Assembly (NCBI GenBank): GCA_022627495.1
Contig: JAKEGJ010000025.1
Coordinates: forward strand, 1 to 56,216
Length of the DNA stretch: 56,216 nt
Direction of reading: 5' to 3'
Source of the DNA: Microcaldota archaeon
Lineage (GTDB): Archaea; Micrarchaeota; Micrarchaeia; Anstonellales; Bilamarchaeaceae
Shown: positions 49,031 to 55,993 of the stretch, in pieces
Layout: each line of letters begins with the position of its first letter
Position numbering within the stretch: the stretch's first letter is position 1
Translations under genes and position numbers: made by a program
Notes under the pieces: model-generated
Databases searched by the model: none
Seen by the model: the letters and a program-made list of their open reading frames with translations, nothing else
Told to the model about the DNA's origin: nothing

Positions 49031-50206
49031 CTATGGCTGCAACCATTCGATTTCATAGTATTCATATTCGCTTCCGGGAAGGTCGATGGACTTGATGACG
49101 TAATATGTGACGCTGCTCTCCCGGTCCGAAATCGCCATCATCATCTCCAGGCCGAAATGCGAGCATTCCGCCAGCGCCTCGGCAAGCCCCTCCCCGCCGA
49201 TATACTCGTCTTCGGTGAGCGAGTACATCAGGTAGCGGGGCGTGCCATCTTTGGGCGTCTCGATTCCGCCCTTCTTCCGGTGGTAGAGCAGGAAGTCGAG
49301 GCGCGGCCTCTTCGTGTCGACCTCTATGGGCGCCTTCTTGCCCGGTATGGCGAGTATGAATGTCTTCTTCACGCTGTGCGCGACGCGTATCGCCCGCGCC
49401 CACTCAGAGATTATCAGCTTGTTCTTCCTGGGGAACACGTGGATGACGTGCTTGGAGTGCATCCATTCGTCCTCGCTCCGCACCGGGGAGGCGCCGGGGA
49501 AGTAGATGCGGAAGTGCGTCCCGAACTTGAAGCCGGTCTTCACCACGTATCCGCGCTTCCTCCAGTCCTCGTATACCAGGTACATGTCGGAAAAGAACTT
49601 GATGCGCTTGTCTGCTGCCTTTTCTACGTCCTTGAGTTTCGCGTTCTTGAGGTGCAGGTCGCCGTGCTTGAGCAGGAAGATTGTCTCATAGACGTCCAGT
49701 TTCGAAATCCTTCCGCGGTGCGCCGCCTTGTACGTCCCGAACTGCCCGAGCCAGTAGCGCTCGTAAAGCTCCTTGCCGACCTTCTCGTCATCTACCAGCG
49801 TAATCAAATCGTTAGGGAAGAATAGGCCCTGGAACGAGAACGAGTCGAGCGCGAGGCTCCCTTCGGCGTATTTCACGGATATGCTCCGGCCGTAGTTTCC
49901 GTCGGCCTCCTGCATCCCGCGCAGGATGAGCCCCTTGTCGCGGTAGTCCTTGTATGTGAGATAGCGCGCGAGCAGCTTCCTGTTTTTCAGGAAAAGTGAT
50001 GCGACCTCGTTGAATGCGAATTCGTTGCCCGCCGCATCGAAGCACCTGCCGTTCCGTATGTCCATGACGTAGAGCGCTTCCTCCGGTGAGAGGTGGATGA
50101 CGCCGCGAACCATCTGGCCGTAAAAGCCGTTCTGCAATGAGGAGACGTCGGGGGCCTCCTTCACAGAGAGCGTGCGCTTTTTCCGGTCCAGCTCAAGCCG
50201 TATCAT
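49031..50206 (-). CDS. endA: tRNA-splicing endonuclease, three-unit (epsilon-2) type
   Basis: Cuts bulge-helix-bulge introns from pre-tRNA. The protein is 391 residues, longer than the ~180 of homotetrameric and close to the ~390 of the three-unit enzyme known from ARMAN archaea. The central catalytic unit is seen in GYVVKTGFKFGTHFRIYFPG with Tyr235, WMHSKH with His250 and RVAHSVKK with Lys281, the three catalytic residues. Residues about 1-100 and about 290-391 would be the two partial non-catalytic units. That enzyme type has broad substrate specificity, which suits the non-canonical tRNA introns in this window. ATG 50206 was preferred over TTG 50212. Confidence 0.88.
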   Translation of the reverse strand: MIRLELDRKKRTLSVKEAPDVSSLQNGFYGQMVRGVIHLSPEEALYVMDIRNGRCFDAAGNEFAFNEVASLFLKNRKLLARYLTYKDYRDKGLILRGMQEADGNYGRSISVKYAEGSLALDSFSFQGLFFPNDLITLVDDEKVGKELYERYWLGQFGTYKAAHRGRISKLDVYETIFLLKHGDLHLKNAKLKDVEKAADKRIKFFSDMYLVYEDWRKRGYVVKTGFKFGTHFRIYFPGASPVRSEDEWMHSKHVIHVFPRKNKLIISEWARAIRVAHSVKKTFILAIPGKKAPIEVDTKRPRLDFLLYHRKKGGIETPKDGTPRYLMYSLTEDEYIGGEGLAEALAECSHFGLEMMMAISDRESSVTYYVIKSIDLPGSEYEYYEIEWLQP

Positions 50207-50313
50207 ATGCAAACATCTTAAGCGGAATGTCCGAAATCAAGAATATATCGCGTCCATGCCATTTAAACCCTCCGACGCTGGCTGGCACCAGGCAAACCCA
50301 TCTGCGGCATTAG

Positions 50314-50323
50314 CTTTATAATA
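50314..50323 (+). promoter_or_regulatory. TATA box of the kinase gene
   Basis: CTTTATAATA is centred about 27 bp before ATG 50346 (leaderless). Confidence 0.6.
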
Positions 50324-50345
50324 ACGATTAACCATAAAGTATAAC

Positions 50346-51245
50346 ATGCATCCATTCTTACCAGGGGCACCCCCGGATGGCGCAAATGGCCCTGGCGGGC
50401 GCCTCATGCACAGGCTCCGCGAGCTCATGCCTCAGCGCCATGTTTTCGAGGATGCCTCCCGCTTCAGGAGCATCGAGAGGATAGGGGGCGGGTGCATGGG
50501 CGACGTCTACCGGGCATACGACGTGAAGGTTGACGGGCTCGTGGCTCTCAAGGTGTCAAGGGGCACCGAATCCTCAAGAGTCAGCTTCAACAACGAGAAA
50601 AGGGCCCTAACGAGGATAAACCATGCGAACGTGGTGAGGCTACTCGATTCGGGCGTATTCAGCGGCCAGGGCGCATTCGGAACGAGGCAGTTCCTGGTGA
50701 TGAACCTCGTCGAGGGGATTTGCCTCAAGGACAGGATTTCGATGGAAGGCGCCATAAGGTGGGAAGAGGCCAGGCACACGCTCATGCAGCTGTGCGATGC
50801 GCTCTCGGCCGTCCATGACGCGGGTTTCGTCCATAGGGATGTCAAGCCCGACAACGTTATGGCCGGCCAGGGCATTGCGACGCTTCTTGACTTGGGGGTT
50901 TCGGAGAGGATATCCCGGAAAAACCCCATGCGCATCATTATGGGAAGCAGGTTCGCCCCCGGCAACCTGGATTACACCGCCCCCGAAGTGATCAACGGCA
51001 GATGCGACGGAAGGACGGACATATTCTCCCTCGGGATGCTTATGCGCCACATGCTCAGCGGAAAGGCGCCCCTAAACGACATGTGGCTTTACGGGAGCGT
51101 GACGGGCGTCCCGCAGGACCCCATCCTCAGGGATGCGGATATACCTGAGGCCCAGTCGGCAATCATCTCACGGGCCACGGAAGCGCGCATGGACAGTCGG
51201 TTCCAGTCTGCAGAAGAGATGAAAGCCGCCATTGAAGGCGTCTAG
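50346..51245 (+). CDS. Hanks-type serine/threonine protein kinase
   Basis: A 299-residue soluble kinase. After a ~40-residue Gly/Pro-rich tail come the glycine loop IGGGCMGDVY (46-55), Lys69 in VALKV, Glu84 of helix C, HRDVKPDN with Asp165 and Asn170, DLG (182-184) in place of the usual DFG, and APE (212-214). The key catalytic residues are all present, so it should be active. It has no membrane helix or sensor domain, unlike many bacterial relatives, and does not resemble the Rio or Bud32 kinases usual in archaea. That suggests acquisition from bacteria. It overlaps the end of the convergent HAD gene by 4 bp. Confidence 0.9.
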   Translation: MHPFLPGAPPDGANGPGGRLMHRLRELMPQRHVFEDASRFRSIERIGGGCMGDVYRAYDVKVDGLVALKVSRGTESSRVSFNNEKRALTRINHANVVRLLDSGVFSGQGAFGTRQFLVMNLVEGICLKDRISMEGAIRWEEARHTLMQLCDALSAVHDAGFVHRDVKPDNVMAGQGIATLLDLGVSERISRKNPMRIIMGSRFAPGNLDYTAPEVINGRCDGRTDIFSLGMLMRHMLSGKAPLNDMWLYGSVTGVPQDPILRDADIPEAQSAIISRATEARMDSRFQSAEEMKAAIEGV

Positions 51246-51901
51246 TCCCCATCGAGCAGCCGCACGAGCGCAGCCAGGTTTTCCCCTGAAAAATCGGAAA
51301 TTACTATGTCCGCAGCCTGGTTGGGCATTTCAACCGGAGGCCTAAGCCAGGCCAGTTTCATCCCGGCCCTCCGCGCCGCCTCGCATCCGGAATGGGAATC
51401 CTCTATTACGAGGCACTCCGAAGGCGGAAAACCGAGCTTCTTTGCGGCATGCAGGAATGGGCCCGGGTCGGGCTTGCGCTCATGCAAATCATCCCCGCTC
51501 ACGATTAATTCGAAAAAGCCGCCGAGTTCCAGCGTATCCAGGGCCGCCTTCACGTTCGTCCGGTGGCTTCCGGAAACTATAGCAGTGCGGATGCCGCGGC
51601 CATTCAGCAGACTGATGAAATCGCGGACGCCGGGCATCTCCCCTAGTTCCCCGGCACGCACACGCGCTTCGTATGCCTTCTTGCGCCGCTCCACCAGCGC
51701 ACCCACATCAAGGCTGAGGGCGTGCTCCTTCACGAGGACTTCGAATATATGCCTTGAGCCGGTCCCGGCGAACTCCCGGTACCAGCGCTTTTCCGGCACG
51801 CTGACGCCGTAGGGCGAAAGGAGATCCAGGAACGTCTGCTTGTGCAGGGGCTCCGACCGGACCACCACTCCGTCGAAGTCAAAAAGGACCGCCCGTATCA
51901 T
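51242..51901 (-). CDS. HAD-superfamily phosphatase, beta-phosphoglucomutase-like
   Basis: A 219-residue Mg-dependent hydrolase. It shows motif I FDFDGVVV (nucleophile Asp and acid Asp), a helical cap (about 15-80), motif II IVSGSHR, motif III Lys in ERKPDPGPF and motif IV VIEDSHSG. These place it with the PGM-like/GPH-like HAD group, which dephosphorylate or isomerise small sugar phosphates. The substrate is unknown. ATG 51901 was chosen from the TATA distance of about 26 bp; upstream methionines are less likely. Confidence 0.9.
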   Translation of the reverse strand: MIRAVLFDFDGVVVRSEPLHKQTFLDLLSPYGVSVPEKRWYREFAGTGSRHIFEVLVKEHALSLDVGALVERRKKAYEARVRAGELGEMPGVRDFISLLNGRGIRTAIVSGSHRTNVKAALDTLELGGFFELIVSGDDLHERKPDPGPFLHAAKKLGFPPSECLVIEDSHSGCEAARRAGMKLAWLRPPVEMPNQAADIVISDFSGENLAALVRLLDGD

Positions 51902-51923
51902 GGCAAGAACCCGCATGCAACGA

Positions 51924-51929
51924 TTTAAA
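51924..51929. promoter_or_regulatory. palindromic TTTAAA box serving two divergent leaderless genes
   Basis: The self-complementary TTTAAA is centred 26 bp from the HAD start codon on one side and 28 bp from the lipoprotein start codon on the other. Only 53 bp separate the two genes. TTATAG at 51935-51940 is an alternative for the plus gene but lies too close to its ATG. Confidence 0.6.
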
Positions 51930-51954
51930 ATGATTTATAGGCGATAGGTTAAAC

Positions 51955-52695
51955 ATGAAAGCGCTCATTTTGGGACTGGTACTGGCGGCATTTGTGATAT
52001 CCGGCTGCACATTCTTCGAGCAGCCCCAGAACACCACGAACGAGACGCCCCCGCCGCCGCCCCCTCCTCCGGTCGTCAAGAAACCGGTCATAACGATAAC
52101 GAGCCCCGGTTCAGGCGAACTCATAATGAGCGAGGGGGATGCGATAGACGTCACCCTCACAATCGGTACGCAGAACCTGATAGTGAAGTCGCCCGGCGGG
52201 GCGGCAAAGGTGGGCGAGGGCCATTTCAGGGTGACCGTCGACGATGGCGTGCCCCAGACCGTGACCTCGAAGACCTACGTCCTCAGCGCCCTTGGCGCCG
52301 GTGAGCACAGGGTAAAAGTCGAGCTGCTCAACAACGACAGGACGCAGTATTCCCCGGCGATATCCAAGGAAACCGCATTCACGGTGGAGAAGCAGAAGCC
52401 GCCCGAATACGTCCCGCAGAACCATACGGTGAGCATCTCTGACACCGCGTACAGCCCGTCTTCCCTGACGGTGAAGGTAGGCGACAGCGTGACCTGGACC
52501 AACAACGGAGCCAGGCCGCAGACGGCCACGTGCTTCATCGGCGGCAGCAAGGTATTCGACACAGGCTCGGTCGCAGTCGGCAAGAGCGTAACGATAAAGA
52601 TGACCGAGACGCTGGAATGCGACTATTACTCGATTCTCTTTAGGGCGATAAGCGGCAAGATAAAAGTCGAGAGCAACGGCACTGAAACGCAATAG
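51955..52695 (+). CDS. lipoprotein with a degenerate cupredoxin-like domain
   Basis: A 246-residue protein. It has a signal peptide with lipobox VISGC (Cys18), a Pro-rich spacer (about 32-42), a beta-sandwich domain (about 43-150) and a C-terminal cupredoxin-like domain (about 160-242, YSPSSLTVKVGDSVTWTNNG). In blue-copper relatives the ligands lie in a PHTVT segment and a CxxHxxM-like loop. Here these are RPQTAT and YYSILFRAISG, so His, Cys and His are not conserved and copper binding is doubtful. It is expected on the outer face of the membrane. It may have a structural or ligand-binding role, with unknown partner. Confidence 0.82.
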   Translation: MKALILGLVLAAFVISGCTFFEQPQNTTNETPPPPPPPPVVKKPVITITSPGSGELIMSEGDAIDVTLTIGTQNLIVKSPGGAAKVGEGHFRVTVDDGVPQTVTSKTYVLSALGAGEHRVKVELLNNDRTQYSPAISKETAFTVEKQKPPEYVPQNHTVSISDTAYSPSSLTVKVGDSVTWTNNGARPQTATCFIGGSKVFDTGSVAVGKSVTIKMTETLECDYYSILFRAISGKIKVESNGTETQ

Positions 52696-52710
52696 CCGTT
52701 GCGGATATTC

Positions 52711-52718
52711 CTTTTTTT
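52711..52718 (+). terminator. T-run terminator of the lipoprotein gene
   Basis: Seven Ts lie 17 bp after the stop, touching the end of the convergent ferredoxin gene. Confidence 0.55.
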
Positions 52719-52999
52719 CAATATTCTATTTCTATTTCCCCCCGCATAACCCAGACCTGGCACGCGAGCCGGTTCCGGGAAGAGTTGGGGAGGCCCGCCC
52801 GGTGAAGGGTCTCAATCTCCTTCTGCGTCTTATGGCTTACGTTCTCCTCGCCCCGGATGATGACGCAGGCGCAGATAGGGGTGCTGCCGTCCTCGCACCC
52901 CTGGGGGAACGATGTGTGTTCCCAGAGAACGGGCAGGATAAGCGAGCCGTCGGGGACCTCAAGCGCCAGATTATCGTTCCTTATGCGGATTTTGGCCAT
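52718..52999 (-). CDS. [2Fe-2S] ferredoxin-like protein with altered Cys spacing
   Basis: A 93-residue beta-grasp protein resembling plant-type ferredoxins: an N-terminal strand pair, a Cys loop at 35-45, and LACQVWVMRGEIEIEY at the end. Cys35, Cys43, Cys45 and Cys80 are the candidate ligands. The usual loop is C-x4-C-x2-C; here it is C-x7-C-x-C, so cluster geometry may differ. It starts 3 bp after the RNase HII stop and is probably co-transcribed with it. The redox partner is unknown. Confidence 0.8.
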   Translation of the reverse strand: MAKIRIRNDNLALEVPDGSLILPVLWEHTSFPQGCEDGSTPICACVIIRGEENVSHKTQKEIETLHRAGLPNSSRNRLACQVWVMRGEIEIEY

Positions 53000-53002
53000 T
53001 TT

Positions 53003-53689
53003 TCAGCCCGCCCCCTGTTTCCCTTCCGCCTGTCCGCCAACTGCGGGCGTGTCATCTTCAGTATCGAAAAGCTTCATCTGCTTGATGTTCTCGAGCGTCT
53101 TCCATTTCTGCCTGATGAAGGGCTCGAGAAGCTTCCTGCTCGCCTTGTCTTTTAGGGCCGCCACCGTTTTCGGGTCTCCCGGATAGCCGCTCCCGAAATC
53201 GCACGTGGCCTTTCGTATCTCCTCGATTTTGCGGTCCCGGATTATCTTGGCGCAAATCGATGCCGCAGCCACGATGGGGTAATTCTCGTCGGCCTTGTGC
53301 TCGGCCTCGAATTTCGTGACGCCGAACTTCTCCATGCGCTTGCGGAACGTCCACGCATAGCGGTCGGGCATGTCTATCATCGCGTCGCCCTCAGGAAGCT
53401 TCTTGATGAGGTCCGCCATGACCTTCGCCTCTATGTCGTTTAGGGACATCGTGTCCATCAGGCGGTTGAGGTCCATCGCGCTGATTTCCACCCAGCGGAA
53501 TGTCACGAACCCCTTGAGCTTCTCGTATGCCTCTTCCCTCTGCGCGGCGCTTAGCTGCTTTGAGTCCTTGGATGCCAGCTTCTTCAGCTGCTTCTCGTCC
53601 TCGCGCCTGCACGACGCGCTGCATACCACGAGCGGGCCTATGACCGGCCCCCTGCCGGCTTCGTCGATGCCGGCTATCATCGATAGCAT
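53003..53689 (-). CDS. rnhB: ribonuclease HII
   Basis: Removes RNA from RNA-DNA hybrids and single ribonucleotides from DNA. This 228-residue protein has GIDEAGRG with Asp9 and Glu10, Asp106 in MIDMPD and Asp134 in HKADENYPIVAAASICAK, the four metal-binding acids. The C-terminal tail has QMKLFD (204-209), which resembles a PCNA-interacting peptide, followed by a disordered Gly-rich end. A TTTATATTAG box is centred 27 bp upstream (53711-53720), indicating a leaderless message. Confidence 0.95.
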   Translation of the reverse strand: MLSMIAGIDEAGRGPVIGPLVVCSASCRREDEKQLKKLASKDSKQLSAAQREEAYEKLKGFVTFRWVEISAMDLNRLMDTMSLNDIEAKVMADLIKKLPEGDAMIDMPDRYAWTFRKRMEKFGVTKFEAEHKADENYPIVAAASICAKIIRDRKIEEIRKATCDFGSGYPGDPKTVAALKDKASRKLLEPFIRQKWKTLENIKQMKLFDTEDDTPAVGGQAEGKQGAG

Positions 53690-53710
53690 ATGCTAAGGAT
53701 AGATGGGAAG

Positions 53711-53720
53711 CTAATATAAA
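53711..53720 (-). promoter_or_regulatory. TATA box of rnhB-ferredoxin
   Basis: TTTATATTAG on the minus strand is centred about 27 bp from the rnhB start codon. Confidence 0.6.
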
Positions 53721-53827
53721 ACGGCGTTCACGGGGGAAGAGAATGGGCGCAAACGGCCCCTGGACGGAGTCCGGAGATAAGAAGGGGCAGACAATAAAAG
53801 AGAGAGGCTGAAGGGTAATTAGCCGCT

Positions 53828-54085
53828 TCAGTAGCTCATATTCCTTTTCTCAACGATGATGAAGTCGCCGACAGCGAGCACGCTTTCGTACGGGATGTGC
53901 ACCATGCCGTCTTCTTTCTTCATCTTCCCGGCGACACCGCTGTCAGGGTTGGGCTCGACAATCATGCTCTCGATCTTGCCGCTGACCTCATTGACCTCAA
54001 TGTCCACAAGCCTTCCAAAGTCGTCGCCTTCGTTGGTCACTAACTTTTTTCCAGAGAGTTGTCTCGCTATAAGGTACTTGGCCAT
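53828..54085 (-). CDS. PRC-barrel domain protein
   Basis: An 85-residue single PRC-barrel. The strand pattern (LIARQLSGKKLVTNEGDDFG, then LVDIEVNEVSGKIESMIVEP, and finally IPYESVLAVGDFIIVE) covers almost the whole protein. Archaeal stand-alone PRC-barrels include ribosome-maturation factors and the cell-division proteins CdpB; the sequence alone does not decide between them. The start has GGTGGTG just upstream, and a TTTATAAAC box (54132-54140) gives a leader of about 25 nt. Confidence 0.9.
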   Translation of the reverse strand: MAKYLIARQLSGKKLVTNEGDDFGRLVDIEVNEVSGKIESMIVEPNPDSGVAGKMKKEDGMVHIPYESVLAVGDFIIVEKRNMSY

Positions 54086-54131
54086 TACACCACCAATAAA
54101 CGCTGCTGCTGTTAGCCGATTTGCAGTTCAA

Positions 54132-54140
54132 GTTTATAAA
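54132..54140 (-). promoter_or_regulatory. TATA box of the PRC-barrel gene
   Basis: TTTATAAAC on the minus strand lies about 50 bp before the ATG, so this gene has a short leader with a real ribosome-binding site. Confidence 0.55.
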
Positions 54141-54187
54141 TATTGTTATGACGGCCGGGCAGCCGTTGCACCGTTGCGGGATGCCCG

Positions 54188-55633
54188 CTAGGGCTTGGAA
54201 TCGAAGTCCAGCGTGTGGAGGCGGGCGGCCTTGAGTTCGTATACCGGCACGCGCGCGGGCGTTGGGACGTGGCCCTGCTTTATCTGGAAATCGGTCCGGT
54301 CCTGGAATGTTCCGGAATTGATGGCCAGCGTTCCGCGGTACTGGGTGTAGCCGTTCCGGTGCACATGGCCGCAGTGGAATATATCCGGAGGGTCCTCGAT
54401 AACCATGTAGTCCACATTTTCCGGGATGATGAGGTTGCCGCCGTATATCGGGGAGAGGTGCCTCCGCTTCAGGTATTCCACCATGACCTTTTCCGGGTGC
54501 ATGTACGACGCCCCGGGGATGTTGGCTATCATCGAGTCGATGGACGTCCCGTGGTAGACGAGATGCCTGACGCCTTCGATGGCGAGGCTGCACGGGTTGC
54601 CTATGGCGGTTATGTCGCAGGAAACCAGGTCTTTTCCGAGGGCCGGCTGCGGCTCGCCGCGGCGGACGGCATCATGGTTGCCCGGAGCGGCTATGACTTC
54701 TATGTAATCCGGCAGGCCGCTCACGAAATCGTCGAACATCCGGTATTGCTGGTAGATGTCCTTCACAATGAGGTCCTTCTCCTGGTTCGGGTAGATTCCG
54801 ATTCCGTCCACGACGTCGCCGGCTATCAGGACGTATTTGACCTTGCCCGCAAGCTCCCTTGCCTCCCCCCTCCCATGCAGCCAGTCGCTGAAGGACTTGA
54901 GGTGCTTGCCCAGGAAATGGCGGCTTCCGAAATGGATGTCCGATAGGTACGCCACAGCCAGGTCGGCCTCGGCGCGCCTCTTCTCGCGCACGACAGGGAG
55001 CTCGGGCCATTCTATCTCTTCGGCGATAATATACGGCTCCAGCACCTTCCCCGTGATGGCGACGATGTCGTCGGTGAGCACGGCCCTGGCCTTGTCCAGG
55101 ATGTTCTCGTTGAAGCGGGACTTGGAGATGACGACCTTGAACGTCCCGGTCATGTCCTCCACTTCGAAAAGGAGGTTGCCTTTCTTGGTTTCCCGCTTTT
55201 CCGATATGAATACCGTGACGCGGACCTTCTCGTTCATATGGCGCTTCACGTCCGCAAGGTCCGCCGCCGGCACCGAGCCGCTCCGCCGAAGCATCTTCGA
55301 GAGGCGCTCGAACCGGTTCCTAAAATGCGCGATGAAATTGTCAACCTCGCCCTTCGTGCGGGATTTTCCCGTGACATCCAGGGTGTGGTTGATTTTAATG
55401 TCAGATGTGTGCTCCCTTGCGATGGGGGCGAATTCGGCCGGCCTCACGACCTCCGCGGCCGATGGCTGCGCCGATGGCGCGGCAAGCATCGCTTCGATAT
55501 CCTCCCTTGCGATGAAGGGCTTGTTCAGGAGAAGGATTTTCCTCAGAATCTCGTCGGACTGGTTGGCACGGAGCAGGTCCTCGGCCTCCACAGTAAGACG
55601 AACGCCTTTCTCGGCGAGCTTGCCGAACATCAT
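54188..55633 (-). CDS. polB: DNA polymerase D small subunit (DP1), 3'-5' exonuclease
   Basis: The small subunit of the archaeal replicative polymerase D. The order in its 481 residues is an N-terminal helical part (1-60), a low-complexity spacer, an OB fold (about 135-210) and a calcineurin-like phosphodiesterase domain (225-440). The metal ligands are Asp232 and His234 in SDIHFGS, Asp273 in AGDVVDG, Asn319 and His320 in GNHD, His361 and GHVH (422-425), all present, so proofreading should be active. The start was set at the ATG pair at 55633; an upstream TTG is weaker. The large subunit is not in this window. The UPF0147 gene lies 36 bp upstream on the same strand. Confidence 0.94.
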   Translation of the reverse strand: MMFGKLAEKGVRLTVEAEDLLRANQSDEILRKILLLNKPFIAREDIEAMLAAPSAQPSAAEVVRPAEFAPIAREHTSDIKINHTLDVTGKSRTKGEVDNFIAHFRNRFERLSKMLRRSGSVPAADLADVKRHMNEKVRVTVFISEKRETKKGNLLFEVEDMTGTFKVVISKSRFNENILDKARAVLTDDIVAITGKVLEPYIIAEEIEWPELPVVREKRRAEADLAVAYLSDIHFGSRHFLGKHLKSFSDWLHGRGEARELAGKVKYVLIAGDVVDGIGIYPNQEKDLIVKDIYQQYRMFDDFVSGLPDYIEVIAAPGNHDAVRRGEPQPALGKDLVSCDITAIGNPCSLAIEGVRHLVYHGTSIDSMIANIPGASYMHPEKVMVEYLKRRHLSPIYGGNLIIPENVDYMVIEDPPDIFHCGHVHRNGYTQYRGTLAINSGTFQDRTDFQIKQGHVPTPARVPVYELKAARLHTLDFDSKP

Positions 55634-55669
55634 ATCAGGTCCGCGGCGCAATTGCCGCGATTGCCGTTG

Positions 55670-55915
55670 TCAACGCTCGTTGAGCGTCTCGAGCGCGCTC
55701 ATGATCGCCCATATCTGCGTGCGGGCGTGAGCGGGCATGTTGATGTCTTCGGTAATCGATTCGATGACGTAAATGGCGGCGCTTATCTTGACGTTGTTGT
55801 CCTCGCCGGAATCAAGGCGGCCTTTCGCCTCGGAAAGGGCCCTGCGGATGTTCTTGGGGATGCTCGTGTCGTTCACGAGGTCGTCCATCATGCTGCTGAT
55901 CTGCTTGATATCCAT
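55670..55915 (-). CDS. UPF0147 family protein
   Basis: An 81-residue all-helical archaeal protein. The segment IPKNIRRALSEAKGRL and the end INMPAHARTQIWAIMSALET are characteristic of the UPF0147 (COG1698) family, whose function is unknown. GAGTGATG precedes the ATG at 55915, and CTTAATTAG (55941-55949) is a likely TATA box. It lies just upstream of the polymerase D small subunit gene and may be co-transcribed with it. Confidence 0.9.
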   Translation of the reverse strand: MDIKQISSMMDDLVNDTSIPKNIRRALSEAKGRLDSGEDNNVKISAAIYVIESITEDINMPAHARTQIWAIMSALETLNER

Positions 55916-55993
55916 AATCATCACTCCCAGCCGGGCGGCTAATTAAGTAGAATGATTGGATTTGAGGGAAAAAGAATTTAAAGATGATGAAGA

